Part shown: positions 9,163 through 17,126 of the stretch, in pieces
How positions within the stretch are numbered: the stretch's first letter is position 1
Layout: the number at the start of each line of letters is the position of its first letter
Origin: Verrucomicrobiota bacterium
GTDB taxonomy: Bacteria; Verrucomicrobiota; Verrucomicrobiia; Chthoniobacterales; UBA10450
Direction of reading: 5' to 3'
Length of the DNA: 46,190 nucleotides
Assembly (NCBI GenBank): GCA_019244415.1
Contig: JAFASN010000065.1
Span: 1 to 46,190, forward strand
The notes under the pieces: generated by a model
What the model saw: only the letters and a program-made list of their open reading frames with translations
Told to the model about the DNA's origin: nothing
The model's database searches: none
Program-made: the position numbers and the translations under genes

Positions 9163-9902
9163 GCGCGCTCGTCGAGCTCCGCGGCGTCAGCAAACTATTC
9201 GGAAACGAGCGCGCCGTTTCCGGCCTCAGTTTGCCCGTAGAACGCGACCGCGTCACCGTACTCATCGGACCGAGCGGCTGCGGCAAATCCACCGTACTGC
9301 GGATAATCGTAGGACTGGAGAAAGCCGACCGCGGCGAGATTCTCTACAACGCGCAGCCAATCACCGCCGCGAGCTTGCGTACTGTGCGTCAGCGCATCGG
9401 CTACGTCATCCAGGATGGCGGCTTATTCCCGCATCTCACCGCGCGCGAAAACTTGAGTCTGCAGTCAGCGCTCCTCGCGAAACCGCGCAGTCAAATCAGC
9501 CAGCGAATCGATGAGTTATGCGAGCTTACCCGGTTGCCGAAGAACGCGCTTGCCCGTTATCCGCTCGAGCTTTCCGGAGGGCAGCGTCAGCGCGTCAGCC
9601 TGATGCGCGCACTGATGCTTTCGCCCGAACTGTTGCTGCTCGATGAGCCGTTCGCCGCCCTTGATCCACTCGTGCGGTCCACTCTGCAAAGCGAGTTAAA
9701 ATCGATCGCGCGTCAGTTGCACCAGACCGCAATTTTCGTGACGCACGACCTGGCGGAAGCAGCGCGAATCGGCGACACCATCGTGCTGATGAAGGAAGGT
9801 CGAATCGAACAAGCCGGCACTTTCCGCGATCTGAGCGAAATGCCGGCGACGAAATTCGTGACCGAGTTCATCAACGCGCAGCGGAGCACGCTGCTGACAT
9901 GA
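9159..9902 (+). CDS. ABC transporter ATP-binding protein (EgtV/OpuCA-like)
   Basis: A 247-residue ATPase. Walker A GPSGCGKST, signature LSGGQRQRVSLMRAL, Walker B LLLLDEPFAALDP and the switch His in FVTHDLAEA are all intact. Best fit is the quaternary-amine (OpuCA/ProV) branch, which includes EgtV of the ergothioneine importer EgtUV. No C-terminal CBS domains are present, unlike many OpuCA proteins. The GTG start overlaps the egtD stop (GTGA), and its own stop overlaps the next gene (ATGA). The substrate is inferred from position only; betaine or choline cannot be excluded. Confidence 0.85.
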   Translation: MSALVELRGVSKLFGNERAVSGLSLPVERDRVTVLIGPSGCGKSTVLRIIVGLEKADRGEILYNAQPITAASLRTVRQRIGYVIQDGGLFPHLTARENLSLQSALLAKPRSQISQRIDELCELTRLPKNALARYPLELSGGQRQRVSLMRALMLSPELLLLDEPFAALDPLVRSTLQSELKSIARQLHQTAIFVTHDLAEAARIGDTIVLMKEGRIEQAGTFRDLSEMPATKFVTEFINAQRSTLLT

Positions 9903-11401
9903 AATTATTTCCGCGCAGCGTTCGCAGAGGAATTCGTGTTCTTCTTTTCTCAGCGATCTCAGCGTGCCCTGCGGTGAATTCTCTTCACGCAGCGAATCCG
10001 ATCGTTGTGGGCTCGAAGAAGTTCACGGAATCTTACGTGCTGGCGGAGATCGCGAAACGCGCGCTCGAGAATGCCGGTGTCAAAGCTGAACACCGCCAGG
10101 GCATGGGCGGGACGATCATTCTCTGGCAGGCGTTGCGCGGCGGCGGCATCGACGTTTACCCTGAGTACACGGGCACGATCACCGAAGAAATCCTGAAAAA
10201 ACCCGGCGCTTCCACAGACGAGATTCGACGTTCGCTCGACACGCAGGGAATCGGGATGACGCCTGATCTCGGCTTTAACAACACCTACGCGCTGGTGATG
10301 CGGCGCGATATCGCGGCGAAACTCGGGATCAAAACGATCAGTGATTTGCGTGCGCATCCGGAGCTGAAGTTTGGACTCACGCATGAGTTTCTCGACCGGC
10401 GTGATGGCTGGCGCCCGCTGAGTACGCGGTATGGCTTGAAGAACACGCGCGTACTCGGCATCGAGCATTCGCTTGGTTACGCCTCGCTGGCGAACGGCGA
10501 CATCGATGTGAAAGATGCGTATTCCACCGACGCGAAGATCGCGCAGTACAATCTCGTGACCTTGCGCGACGACTGGCTCTTTTTTCCGCAGTACAAAGCC
10601 GTCTTGCTTTTCCGTAAAAGTTTACCGCAGCGCGCGATCAAAGCGTTGAACCAGCTCGCCGGTACAATCAGCGAAGCGCGCATGATTCAGCTCAACGCCG
10701 AGGCGGAACACACCAAAGATTATGCGCGCGCGGCGCAGCTTTACTTCGGCGGGCACGAGAGCAGTGGCGGCGAAACATTCCCGCATAAACTCTGGCGCTG
10801 GACCTCGCGTCATCTCGAGCTCACAGGAATTTCGCTGGCTCTGGCTGTACTCATCGGCGTGCCGCTCGGAATCCTGGCAAGCCGCGGCGGCGCGCTCGGT
10901 CACGTGATTCTCGGCGGGAGTGGCGCGATACAAACCATTCCCTCACTCGCGCTGCTGGCGTTGCTTGTGCCGGTGCCGTTTTTTGGAATCAGCGCGCGCA
11001 CAGCCATCGCGGCGCTGTTTCTTTACAGTTTGCTGCCGATCGTGCGGAACACTGCCAGCGGTTTGCAGGACATCCCGCGGCCGTTGCGTGAGTCCGCCGT
11101 CGTACTTGGGCTAACGAGTCGTCAACGTTTGCAGAAAATTTATCTGCCGCTCGCTTCCCGTTCGATTCTCGCCGGAATCAAAACGAGCGCGGTCATCAAT
11201 ATCGGGACGGCCACGCTGGCTGCGTTGATCGGCGCCGGCGGACTGGGCGAGCCGATCATCAGCGGCCTTAATTTGAACGATCACGCGACCATTCTGGAGG
11301 GGGCGATTCCGGCCGCGCTCCTCGCGCTGCTGGTGCAGGCGCTCTTCGATTTTCTCGACCGTGTACTTATCCCGCGCGGGCTGCGATTACGCCGTCAATG
11401 A
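9899..11401 (+). CDS. Fused substrate-binding protein/permease (EgtU/OpuC-like, binding domain first)
   Basis: A 500-residue fusion. Residues 1-32 are a signal peptide or anchor. Residues about 33-285 are an OpuAC/ProX-type binding domain (VVGSKKFTESYVLAEI, GGIDVYPEYTGTI). Residues about 295-500 are a BPD permease with at least five membrane segments and the EAA-like loop RPLRESAVVLGLTSRQRLQKI. In the described EgtU proteins the permease precedes the binding domain; here the order is reversed. With the upstream ATPase it forms a complete importer of the quaternary-amine class. Substrate ergothioneine or hercynine is inferred from the operon. Its 3' end overlaps the convergent aldo/keto reductase by 15 bases. 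Confidence 0.85.
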   Translation: MKLFPRSVRRGIRVLLFSAISACPAVNSLHAANPIVVGSKKFTESYVLAEIAKRALENAGVKAEHRQGMGGTIILWQALRGGGIDVYPEYTGTITEEILKKPGASTDEIRRSLDTQGIGMTPDLGFNNTYALVMRRDIAAKLGIKTISDLRAHPELKFGLTHEFLDRRDGWRPLSTRYGLKNTRVLGIEHSLGYASLANGDIDVKDAYSTDAKIAQYNLVTLRDDWLFFPQYKAVLLFRKSLPQRAIKALNQLAGTISEARMIQLNAEAEHTKDYARAAQLYFGGHESSGGETFPHKLWRWTSRHLELTGISLALAVLIGVPLGILASRGGALGHVILGGSGAIQTIPSLALLALLVPVPFFGISARTAIAALFLYSLLPIVRNTASGLQDIPRPLRESAVVLGLTSRQRLQKIYLPLASRSILAGIKTSAVINIGTATLAALIGAGGLGEPIISGLNLNDHATILEGAIPAALLALLVQALFDFLDRVLIPRGLRLRRQ

Positions 11402-12352
11402 CGCCATCTCATCGGCGCTCACTTTCAGCTTCGCCGCCGCGACATTTTCCTCGAGGTGAGCAATGGATGATGTGCCCGGAATCGGCAGCATCACCGGCGA
11501 TCTTTGCAGCAGCCACGCGATCGCGACCTGGTAAACACTCACGCCATGCCGTTTTGCGATCTGCTCGATCGCGGAGTCGTTATGCAGGCCGCCTTTGCCA
11601 CCAACGGGCGACCACGGCATGAATGCCAGCTTCTCCGTTTCGCAGTACTTGAGCGTCTTGTCCCATTCCCGATCGGCGGCGTTGTAACGATTCTGCGCCG
11701 TCACGATTGGCACGATCTTGCCCGCGCGCTCGATTTGCTCCGGCGAGACTTCGGATAAACCGAGGTGCCGGATTTTTCCCGCATCCTGCATTTCCTTCAG
11801 CGCCCCGAGCGATTCTTCGGCAGGCACGTGCGGGTCAATGCGGTGCAGTTGATACAAATCGATACGGTCGAGCTTCAGCCGCTTGAGGCTGCCATCGACG
11901 CACTTCTTCAGGTACTCAGGCCGGCCATTGGGCACCCATTGCCCAGGTCCGGGCCGTGTCAGGCCGCCTTTTGTCGCGATCACCAAACCGGGCGGGTACG
12001 GATGCAACGCCTGCGCGATCAACAGCTCACTGACTTCTGGCCCGTAGGAATCAGCGGTATCAATCAGGTTTACGCCGAGCGCGACGGCGCGGCGCAACAC
12101 CTTGAGCGCATTCTCGCGATCGGCTGGCCAACCCCAGATGCCATCGCCAGTGATGCGCATGGCGCCGAAACCCAGGCGATTGACGGTGAGATCGCCGCCG
12201 ATTTTGAAAGTACCGCTCTCCGCCGCGAGGGACGTCTGCGCTGCCTGGGCGCTCGATCTCACGCCGACTGCCGCGAGACCAATCCCGCCGGCCAGAGTCG
12301 TGCGAATAAATCTCCGGCGCGTAACTTCACTTGTAGTAAGAATTGCATCCAC
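11387..12352 (-). CDS. Aldo/keto reductase with Tat signal
   Basis: A 321-residue protein. The N-terminus has a twin-arginine motif (TRRRFIRTT) and a hydrophobic stretch ending SAQA, so export by Tat is predicted. The AKR core follows: NLIDTADSYG with the catalytic Asp/Tyr, VIATKGGL with Lys, DLYQLHRIDP with His, and a C-terminal PIPGTSSIAHLEEN for NADPH binding. The catalytic tetrad appears complete. Tat export of an NADPH-dependent family is odd; similar Tat-tagged AKRs are seen in other environmental bacteria. The substrate is unknown. It overlaps the upstream permease fusion tail to tail. Confidence 0.88.
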   Translation of the reverse strand: MDAILTTSEVTRRRFIRTTLAGGIGLAAVGVRSSAQAAQTSLAAESGTFKIGGDLTVNRLGFGAMRITGDGIWGWPADRENALKVLRRAVALGVNLIDTADSYGPEVSELLIAQALHPYPPGLVIATKGGLTRPGPGQWVPNGRPEYLKKCVDGSLKRLKLDRIDLYQLHRIDPHVPAEESLGALKEMQDAGKIRHLGLSEVSPEQIERAGKIVPIVTAQNRYNAADREWDKTLKYCETEKLAFMPWSPVGGKGGLHNDSAIEQIAKRHGVSVYQVAIAWLLQRSPVMLPIPGTSSIAHLEENVAAAKLKVSADEMASLTA

Positions 12353-12407
12353 ACCGAGCAGCGTAGAACCGCGAAAACTTGTGTCAATCAGAGGCGGAAT
12401 GCGCCGG

Positions 12408-13556
12408 CTAGGATACCGCTGCTTCCGTCACCCGGCCGATCGCATTGAGTACCTGGTCGATATCGACCGGTTTCACCAGTGATTCGGCGAATCCTGCTCG
12501 CCGGTACTCCTCGCGGTCCCTGGCCGTGCCGAAACCGGAGATGGCGATGCCGGGAATACCGCGTGCGCTCAATTGCCGCATGAGATCGCGACCGTCGCCG
12601 TCGGGCAGTCCGATGTCCGACAAAAGGAGGTCGCCCGGGCGCGAGCACTGAATTGCTTCGGAAATGGTGCTGGTCTCGGCAACATCGAAACCGCGCGCGC
12701 GCAAAATTCTGGCGAAAGTGCGCAGCGTATCCAGGTGGTCTTCGACCAGGAGCAGCCGCCCCGGCCGCGTGTACTTTTTCGGCAGCGGCGGCGATTCGGG
12801 TTCCGGCGCGGGTAGTTCGAGCTTGTCGAGCAAATCGCTCACGAGACGCGCTTCGCGATGAATGTTCCGTCGAAGTACTTCGATGCAATCTCGCGCCGCG
12901 GGGCAATCCAAGGAGGCTAATTGTTGCTCAAGCTCCGTGAGAGTGGCCAGCAGCGGCGCCAGCGGGGTGCGGAGTTCGTGACTGACGCTGGCCAGTAATT
13001 TGTTTTTGGCATCGGCCTGCGCTTCGGCACGAAGCAGTTCGTTAGTGAGAGCAAGCCATTGCGCCCGAGTGGGAATTTCCAGGATGCGAGGAACGAGCGC
13101 GCGCAAAAGCAGCAGTGTCGCGACGGAAAGCAGGGCGGCGGCCACGCGGGTAAGTACAAGTGACCAGATCACGAGCGGACCGGTAAACCAAATAGTGAGC
13201 AGCCCGATAAAGGCGCTCAAGCCGCAGAGGAAGAGAAATCCGGCGATGCAATGCACGATCCAGCCGAACGGCACATCCGGTCTTTGCCTGATGATCCGGA
13301 AGAGCGAAAAGGGCAGCACACAGAACGCCACGGCGATGCTCACGCTGGCTGCGAGGCTGAGCCAGGTGAGGAACTGAGGCGGTGTGTAGGCGCGGGAACG
13401 TTGCAGCAAACTCGAGAACATCTGTTCTCCGAAAAGCCAGAAGCCGAAAACGATGAGGAAAAACGCCAGGAAAAAACCGCCGTAAAGATAGAGCACGCGC
13501 CGGGGCACGAGTCGCTGCTCAGCTCCTTTTGTGCGTGATTTCACGGTCAAAAACAT
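12408..13556 (-). CDS. Membrane sensor with ethylene-receptor-like domain, HisKA and receiver, no ATPase domain
   Basis: A 382-residue protein starting at the ATG at 13556. Membrane segments lie at about 21-43, 63-88, 98-123 and 128-152. The last three, with RQRPDVPFGWIV and FLFLCG, follow the pattern of the ethylene-binding domain of ETR1-like sensors. The copper pair is incomplete: the Cys is present (C111), but the position of the His (Cys+4) is Ala. A DHp helix follows with SVSHELRTPL (H193). Only about 20 residues separate the end of DHp (about 245) from a receiver domain (about 266-378, phospho-Asp D314 in SDIGLPDGDG). The HATPase domain is missing, so it cannot autophosphorylate alone. 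It is divergent from the aldehyde dehydrogenase gene. Confidence 0.8.
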   Translation of the reverse strand: MFLTVKSRTKGAEQRLVPRRVLYLYGGFFLAFFLIVFGFWLFGEQMFSSLLQRSRAYTPPQFLTWLSLAASVSIAVAFCVLPFSLFRIIRQRPDVPFGWIVHCIAGFLFLCGLSAFIGLLTIWFTGPLVIWSLVLTRVAAALLSVATLLLLRALVPRILEIPTRAQWLALTNELLRAEAQADAKNKLLASVSHELRTPLAPLLATLTELEQQLASLDCPAARDCIEVLRRNIHREARLVSDLLDKLELPAPEPESPPLPKKYTRPGRLLLVEDHLDTLRTFARILRARGFDVAETSTISEAIQCSRPGDLLLSDIGLPDGDGRDLMRQLSARGIPGIAISGFGTARDREEYRRAGFAESLVKPVDIDQVLNAIGRVTEAAVS

Positions 13557-13721
13557 TGTCGTTGCCGAAAGGCGGCCCTGTTCGTAACCCTTTGCCTTCC
13601 CGCGTGATGGCGACAGTTTTGGAGCAAGATCGCTGCCGATTGGCCGACAAATTATGGCCTCTGCCGCAACGGCACGGTTTCGGCGGATTCGCCGCTGAGG
13701 CGGATCGCGATATGCTGCCAC

Positions 13722-15086
13722 ATGGCAATTGTTTCCATAAACCCCGCGACGGGTGAAACGAGCAAACTCATCGAGCCGCACGATCCGGCCGAGATCGAGC
13801 AGGCCCTCGCCGGCGCCAGTGCTGCGTTTGACAAACATCGGGTAACGCCGTTTGCCGAGCGCGCGGCGAAGTTGCGCAGTACGGCCGAGATTCTTGAGCA
13901 AACGCGCCATTCGCTCGCCAGCATTATCACGACGGAAATGGGCAAGCTGTTGCGCGACGCCGTTTCAGAAATCGACAAATGCGCGCGCTGCTGCCGTTTT
14001 TATGCGGAGAACGGCGAGGATTATTTGCGCGAGCAAGCGGTGCCCTCAGACGCGCGCCGCAGTGTGATTCGGTATCAGCCGCTCGGCATCGTACTCGCGA
14101 TTATGCCGTGGAATTTTCCCTTCTGGCAGGTGTTTCGCTTTGCTGTCCCAGCGTTGATGGCTGGCAACGTGGGCCTGCTGAAACACGCATCGAATGTGCC
14201 GCAGTGTGCGCTCGCCATTGCGCGAATTTTCCGCGATGCCGGATTCGACGAAGGCGTTTTCCAAGCGTTGCTGGTCGAGAATGATGCCGTTGAAAACGTG
14301 ATCAAAGATGCGCGCGTGAGAGCGGTGACACTTACCGGAAGCGATCGCGCCGGCAGCGCAGTGGCGGCCAATGCCGGACGGGAGCTGAAGAAATGCGTTC
14401 TCGAGCTGGGTGGAAGCGATCCCTTCATTGTCACCGCAAGCGCCGACCTCGAGGCCGCCGTTTGCACCGGCGTGAAAGCGCGCATGGTGAACAGCGGACA
14501 ATCCTGCATCGCGGCCAAGCGTTTCCTGATTTTCGGCGAAGTTTACGATGAATTCGTGCGGCGTTTTGTCGCCGAGATGCAAAACCTCAGGATCGGTGAT
14601 CCGCTCGATGAGAAAACACAGGTGGCGCCTCTCGCTTCGGAGCCCATCCTGCGCGGCGTGGAGGAGCAGGTGCGGAAATCCGTCCAAGCGGGTGCGCGAA
14701 TTCTGTGCGGCGGTAAACGCGCTGGTCGTCGCGGCTTCTACTTTGAGCCGACGGTACTCGCCGATGTTCCGAAGAGCGCCCCGGCGTACTCCGAAGAGGT
14801 GTTCGGGCCGGTCGCGTCGATGTTTCGCGTGCGCGATCTCGCGGAAGCTGCGGCATTAGCTAACGACTCGCAGTTTGGGCTCGGCGCAAGTGTCTGGAGC
14901 AGGAACGAAGATGAGCAGGAATTTTTTGCGCGCGAGCTCGACACCGGCATGGTGTTCATCAATGCCATGGTCGCGTCTGATCCGCGGCTGCCGTTCGGTG
15001 GCGTGAAGCGTTCCGGTTATGGACGGGAGCTTGGCGCCGAGGGAATTCGCGAGTTCACCAATGTGAAAACGGTGTATCTCGCGTGA
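13722..15086 (+). CDS. NAD(P)-dependent succinate-semialdehyde dehydrogenase (Sad/GabD-like)
   Basis: Oxidises an aldehyde, probably succinic semialdehyde, to the acid. At 454 residues it has the normal length for the YneI/Sad branch. Motifs: MPWNFPFWQV, LTGSDRAGSAVAA for cofactor binding, the general base in LELGGSDPFIV, the catalytic Cys in NSGQSCIAAKRF, and EEVFGPVASMF. The start MAIVSINPATGE matches the family. The 165-base gap to the divergent sensor gene should hold both promoters. No GABA transaminase is adjacent, so the source of the substrate is not shown. Confidence 0.88.
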   Translation: MAIVSINPATGETSKLIEPHDPAEIEQALAGASAAFDKHRVTPFAERAAKLRSTAEILEQTRHSLASIITTEMGKLLRDAVSEIDKCARCCRFYAENGEDYLREQAVPSDARRSVIRYQPLGIVLAIMPWNFPFWQVFRFAVPALMAGNVGLLKHASNVPQCALAIARIFRDAGFDEGVFQALLVENDAVENVIKDARVRAVTLTGSDRAGSAVAANAGRELKKCVLELGGSDPFIVTASADLEAAVCTGVKARMVNSGQSCIAAKRFLIFGEVYDEFVRRFVAEMQNLRIGDPLDEKTQVAPLASEPILRGVEEQVRKSVQAGARILCGGKRAGRRGFYFEPTVLADVPKSAPAYSEEVFGPVASMFRVRDLAEAAALANDSQFGLGASVWSRNEDEQEFFARELDTGMVFINAMVASDPRLPFGGVKRSGYGRELGAEGIREFTNVKTVYLA

Positions 15087-15134
15087 GAGGAAGGTTAAGT
15101 GCTCGTCCCAGGATGAGTACAAGCGCCCAATTAC

Positions 15135-15680
15135 TTACTCGGTTGCGAACCCATCTTCCTTGTTCTTGAACAGAACGTTGAAGGTCGTGAGCGAGCCGTA
15201 ACAGCGGGTGATGTATTGCTGAAGCTCGACCTTGTCCGCTTCGCTCAGCTTCTCGCTCGCGTTCACCTTTTGCTCGAGCACGCGGAGGTTGTTACGGATC
15301 ATCACGATCTTGTGAAAGAAGGTGTCGAGCGGCACCTCTTTCGCCTGGAGGGAAGTATCGGCCGGTTTCAACATCAGCGTGCCGCGTTCCCAACGCCGCG
15401 CAATGCCCTCCGCCACGGCGTCACGTTTCTCCAAACCGAGCGCCTCGACCACGGTATGCGCGATTTCACGGATGAGATTGTTCAGCGGCATTTGCAGCTC
15501 ACTCATGTGGGCGGACGGCTCGGCGGGAGAAAGATCGCTCGATGCGGGCGCGACTGTCCGCGGAGCATCATCAAACGAAATATCCGCCGTGTACTCAGTT
15601 AGCGCCTTGATAATGCCAACGCCATACCGCGGATGGCGCACTTTCATTCCGACGTGCAAACTCTCGATCGGTAAGGACAT
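15135..15680 (-). CDS. CarD-like N-terminal domain protein of unknown function
   Basis: A 181-residue protein. The ATG at 15680 (MSLPIESLHVGMKVRHP) is preferred over one 33 bases upstream because the domain begins there. Residues about 10-40 (GMKVRHPRYGVGIIKAL) resemble the small Tudor-like fold of CarD N-termini and the UvrD C-terminus, which binds RNA polymerase or nucleic acid. The remainder is helical, probably coiled coil near the C-terminus (LRVLEQKVNASEKLSEADKV). No function is known. The tandem repeat region lies directly upstream. Confidence 0.65.
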   Translation of the reverse strand: MSLPIESLHVGMKVRHPRYGVGIIKALTEYTADISFDDAPRTVAPASSDLSPAEPSAHMSELQMPLNNLIREIAHTVVEALGLEKRDAVAEGIARRWERGTLMLKPADTSLQAKEVPLDTFFHKIVMIRNNLRVLEQKVNASEKLSEADKVELQQYITRCYGSLTTFNVLFKNKEDGFATE

Positions 15681-15722
15681 TCCGTAGCCTGCGGCAGCCA
15701 AATGGACATGCAAGGCCCGAAC

Positions 15723-15741
15723 GCTGAGTACGGTACTCAGC
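15723..15741. promoter_or_regulatory. 19-bp palindrome in the divergent intergenic region
   Basis: GCTGAGTAC-G-GTACTCAGC, perfect arms of nine around one base, 43 bases upstream of the CarD-like start. It could be an operator or a repeat relic. No protein is known to bind it. Confidence 0.4.
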
Positions 15742-15765
15742 CGCGGCAGTTCTCGCTACGCTCGC

Positions 15766-15925
15766 TCGCCAACCAGGAATGGTTGGCCTACAGAAAACGC
15801 GATACCTGTAGGGCAACGATTCCTCGTTGACGAGCCGGTAACCTTCCTCGCCAACCAGGAATGGTTCGCCTATAGAAAACGCGACATCTGCAGGGCAACG
15901 ATTCCTCGTTGCCGAACCAGTAACC
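15766..15925. repeat. Two tandem copies of an 82-bp-period repeat
   Basis: Unit 1 (15766-15843) and unit 2 (15848-15925) both begin TCGCCAACCAGGAATGGTT, contain AGAAAACGCGA and GGGCAACGATTCCTCGTTG, and end GTAACC. Each contains internal inverted repeats (CCAACCAGGAATGGTTGG; GCAACGATTCCTCGTTGC). The 347-base gap between the divergent CarD-like and LOG genes holds only this repeat and the palindrome at 15723; no gene is seen. Confidence 0.75.
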
Positions 15926-16027
15926 GCCGTACTTACTGAGCCGACTGAGTACGCCAGGCGAGATTGCGAGGTGAGGAGTGGGGATTCGCAAAAATTCGAA
16001 TGCGTACGGCATGGGGCGCGCTAGCAG

Positions 16028-17113
16028 TTGGCCGTGGAAGATTTCACCGCAGGCACAATCAGCAGCCAGTCCGCTCAGCGCCAGAGTACGCTCGGCGGGA
16101 AATGGGATGCGCGGGTCCACGAACTCGTGCAGGAATTTGGCGGAGGCTGCGCGCCGGAGCTGATCGAGGAAATGATCGTGACGGCGCTGAAAATGGCGCG
16201 CGATGACATGGGCGTGGCTGACCTGAAGCTGCTCTCGCGCTCGATGAAAGAAATGCGTTATGCCGCGCGCGTTTTCAGCAACTACGGCGCCTTTCGCAAG
16301 GTCACGGTGTTCGGTTCCGCCCGCGTGGCGCTGGATTCACCTGAAGCGCAGGTGGCGGAAGAGTTCGCGCGGCAAATGGTGGAGCGAGAATTCATGATCA
16401 TCACCGGCGGCGGCGATGGCATCATGGGCGCGGCGCAACGCGGCGCCGGGCGGGCAATGAGTTTCGGTCTGAACATTCGGCTGCCCTTCGAGCAGCACGC
16501 AAACGAAACAATCGAAGGCGACAAGAAGCTGATCAACTTCAACTACTTCTTCACTCGCAAACTCAATTTCGTAAAAGACGCACACGCCTTCGCCGTGTTC
16601 CCGGGCGGTTTCGGCACACTCGATGAATCGTTCGAGGTCCTCACGCTGATGCAAACGGGCAAGGCGCGGATCATCCCGGTGGTGCTGCTGGATAAACCCG
16701 ACGGCAATTACTGGGAAACGCTGATGGGGTTTATCACCGATCGACTCTTCAAAAGCGGCTTCGTTTCGCCGGAAGATTTCGCGTTCTTCAAGATCATGCA
16801 CGCCGTGGAAGACGCTGTGGATGAGATCACAGGCTTTTACCGTGTTTACCAGTCGGCACGCTGGGTCGGCGAGCAACTGGTGGTGCGAATCGCGCGTCCG
16901 CTGAGTGAAGCAGCGCTGACCCGCCTGGATAACGACTTCGCCGACGTACTGCGCCGTGGGCAAATCGTGCAGCGGAATGCTTTGCCGCAGGAGAAAAATC
17001 AACCAGAGATCTGGGACTTGCCACGGCTCGTTTTCACCCCGAACCGGCGCAGCTTCGGCCGGCTGCGGGAGTTTATCGATGAGGTGAACGAACTCGGTTC
17101 GTCAGAGCAGTAG
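16028..17113 (+). CDS. LOG family protein (lysine-decarboxylase-like fold)
   Basis: A 361-residue protein. The central part carries TVFGSARV, IITGGGDGIMGAAQRGA and the family motif PGGFGTLDESFE, which bind nucleotide monophosphate in cytokinin-activating LOG enzymes. These release the free base from 5'-ribonucleotides, but for most bacterial members the substrate is unproven. It is longer than the usual ~190-residue LOG because of N- and C-terminal extensions, as in the larger TIGR00730-like proteins. The start is TTG at 16028; a GTG at 16034 is equally possible. It is divergent from the CarD-like gene and convergent with a glycosyltransferase. Confidence 0.82.
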   Translation: MAVEDFTAGTISSQSAQRQSTLGGKWDARVHELVQEFGGGCAPELIEEMIVTALKMARDDMGVADLKLLSRSMKEMRYAARVFSNYGAFRKVTVFGSARVALDSPEAQVAEEFARQMVEREFMIITGGGDGIMGAAQRGAGRAMSFGLNIRLPFEQHANETIEGDKKLINFNYFFTRKLNFVKDAHAFAVFPGGFGTLDESFEVLTLMQTGKARIIPVVLLDKPDGNYWETLMGFITDRLFKSGFVSPEDFAFFKIMHAVEDAVDEITGFYRVYQSARWVGEQLVVRIARPLSEAALTRLDNDFADVLRRGQIVQRNALPQEKNQPEIWDLPRLVFTPNRRSFGRLREFIDEVNELGSSEQ

Positions 17114-17126
17114 CGAGCACGACCCG

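Noticed and set aside
13557..13910. N-terminal extension of the sensor protein to 13910
   Set aside because: It would overlap the aldehyde dehydrogenase start on the other strand. The added residues are Arg-rich without homology, and the ATG at 13556 precedes the first membrane helix suitably.
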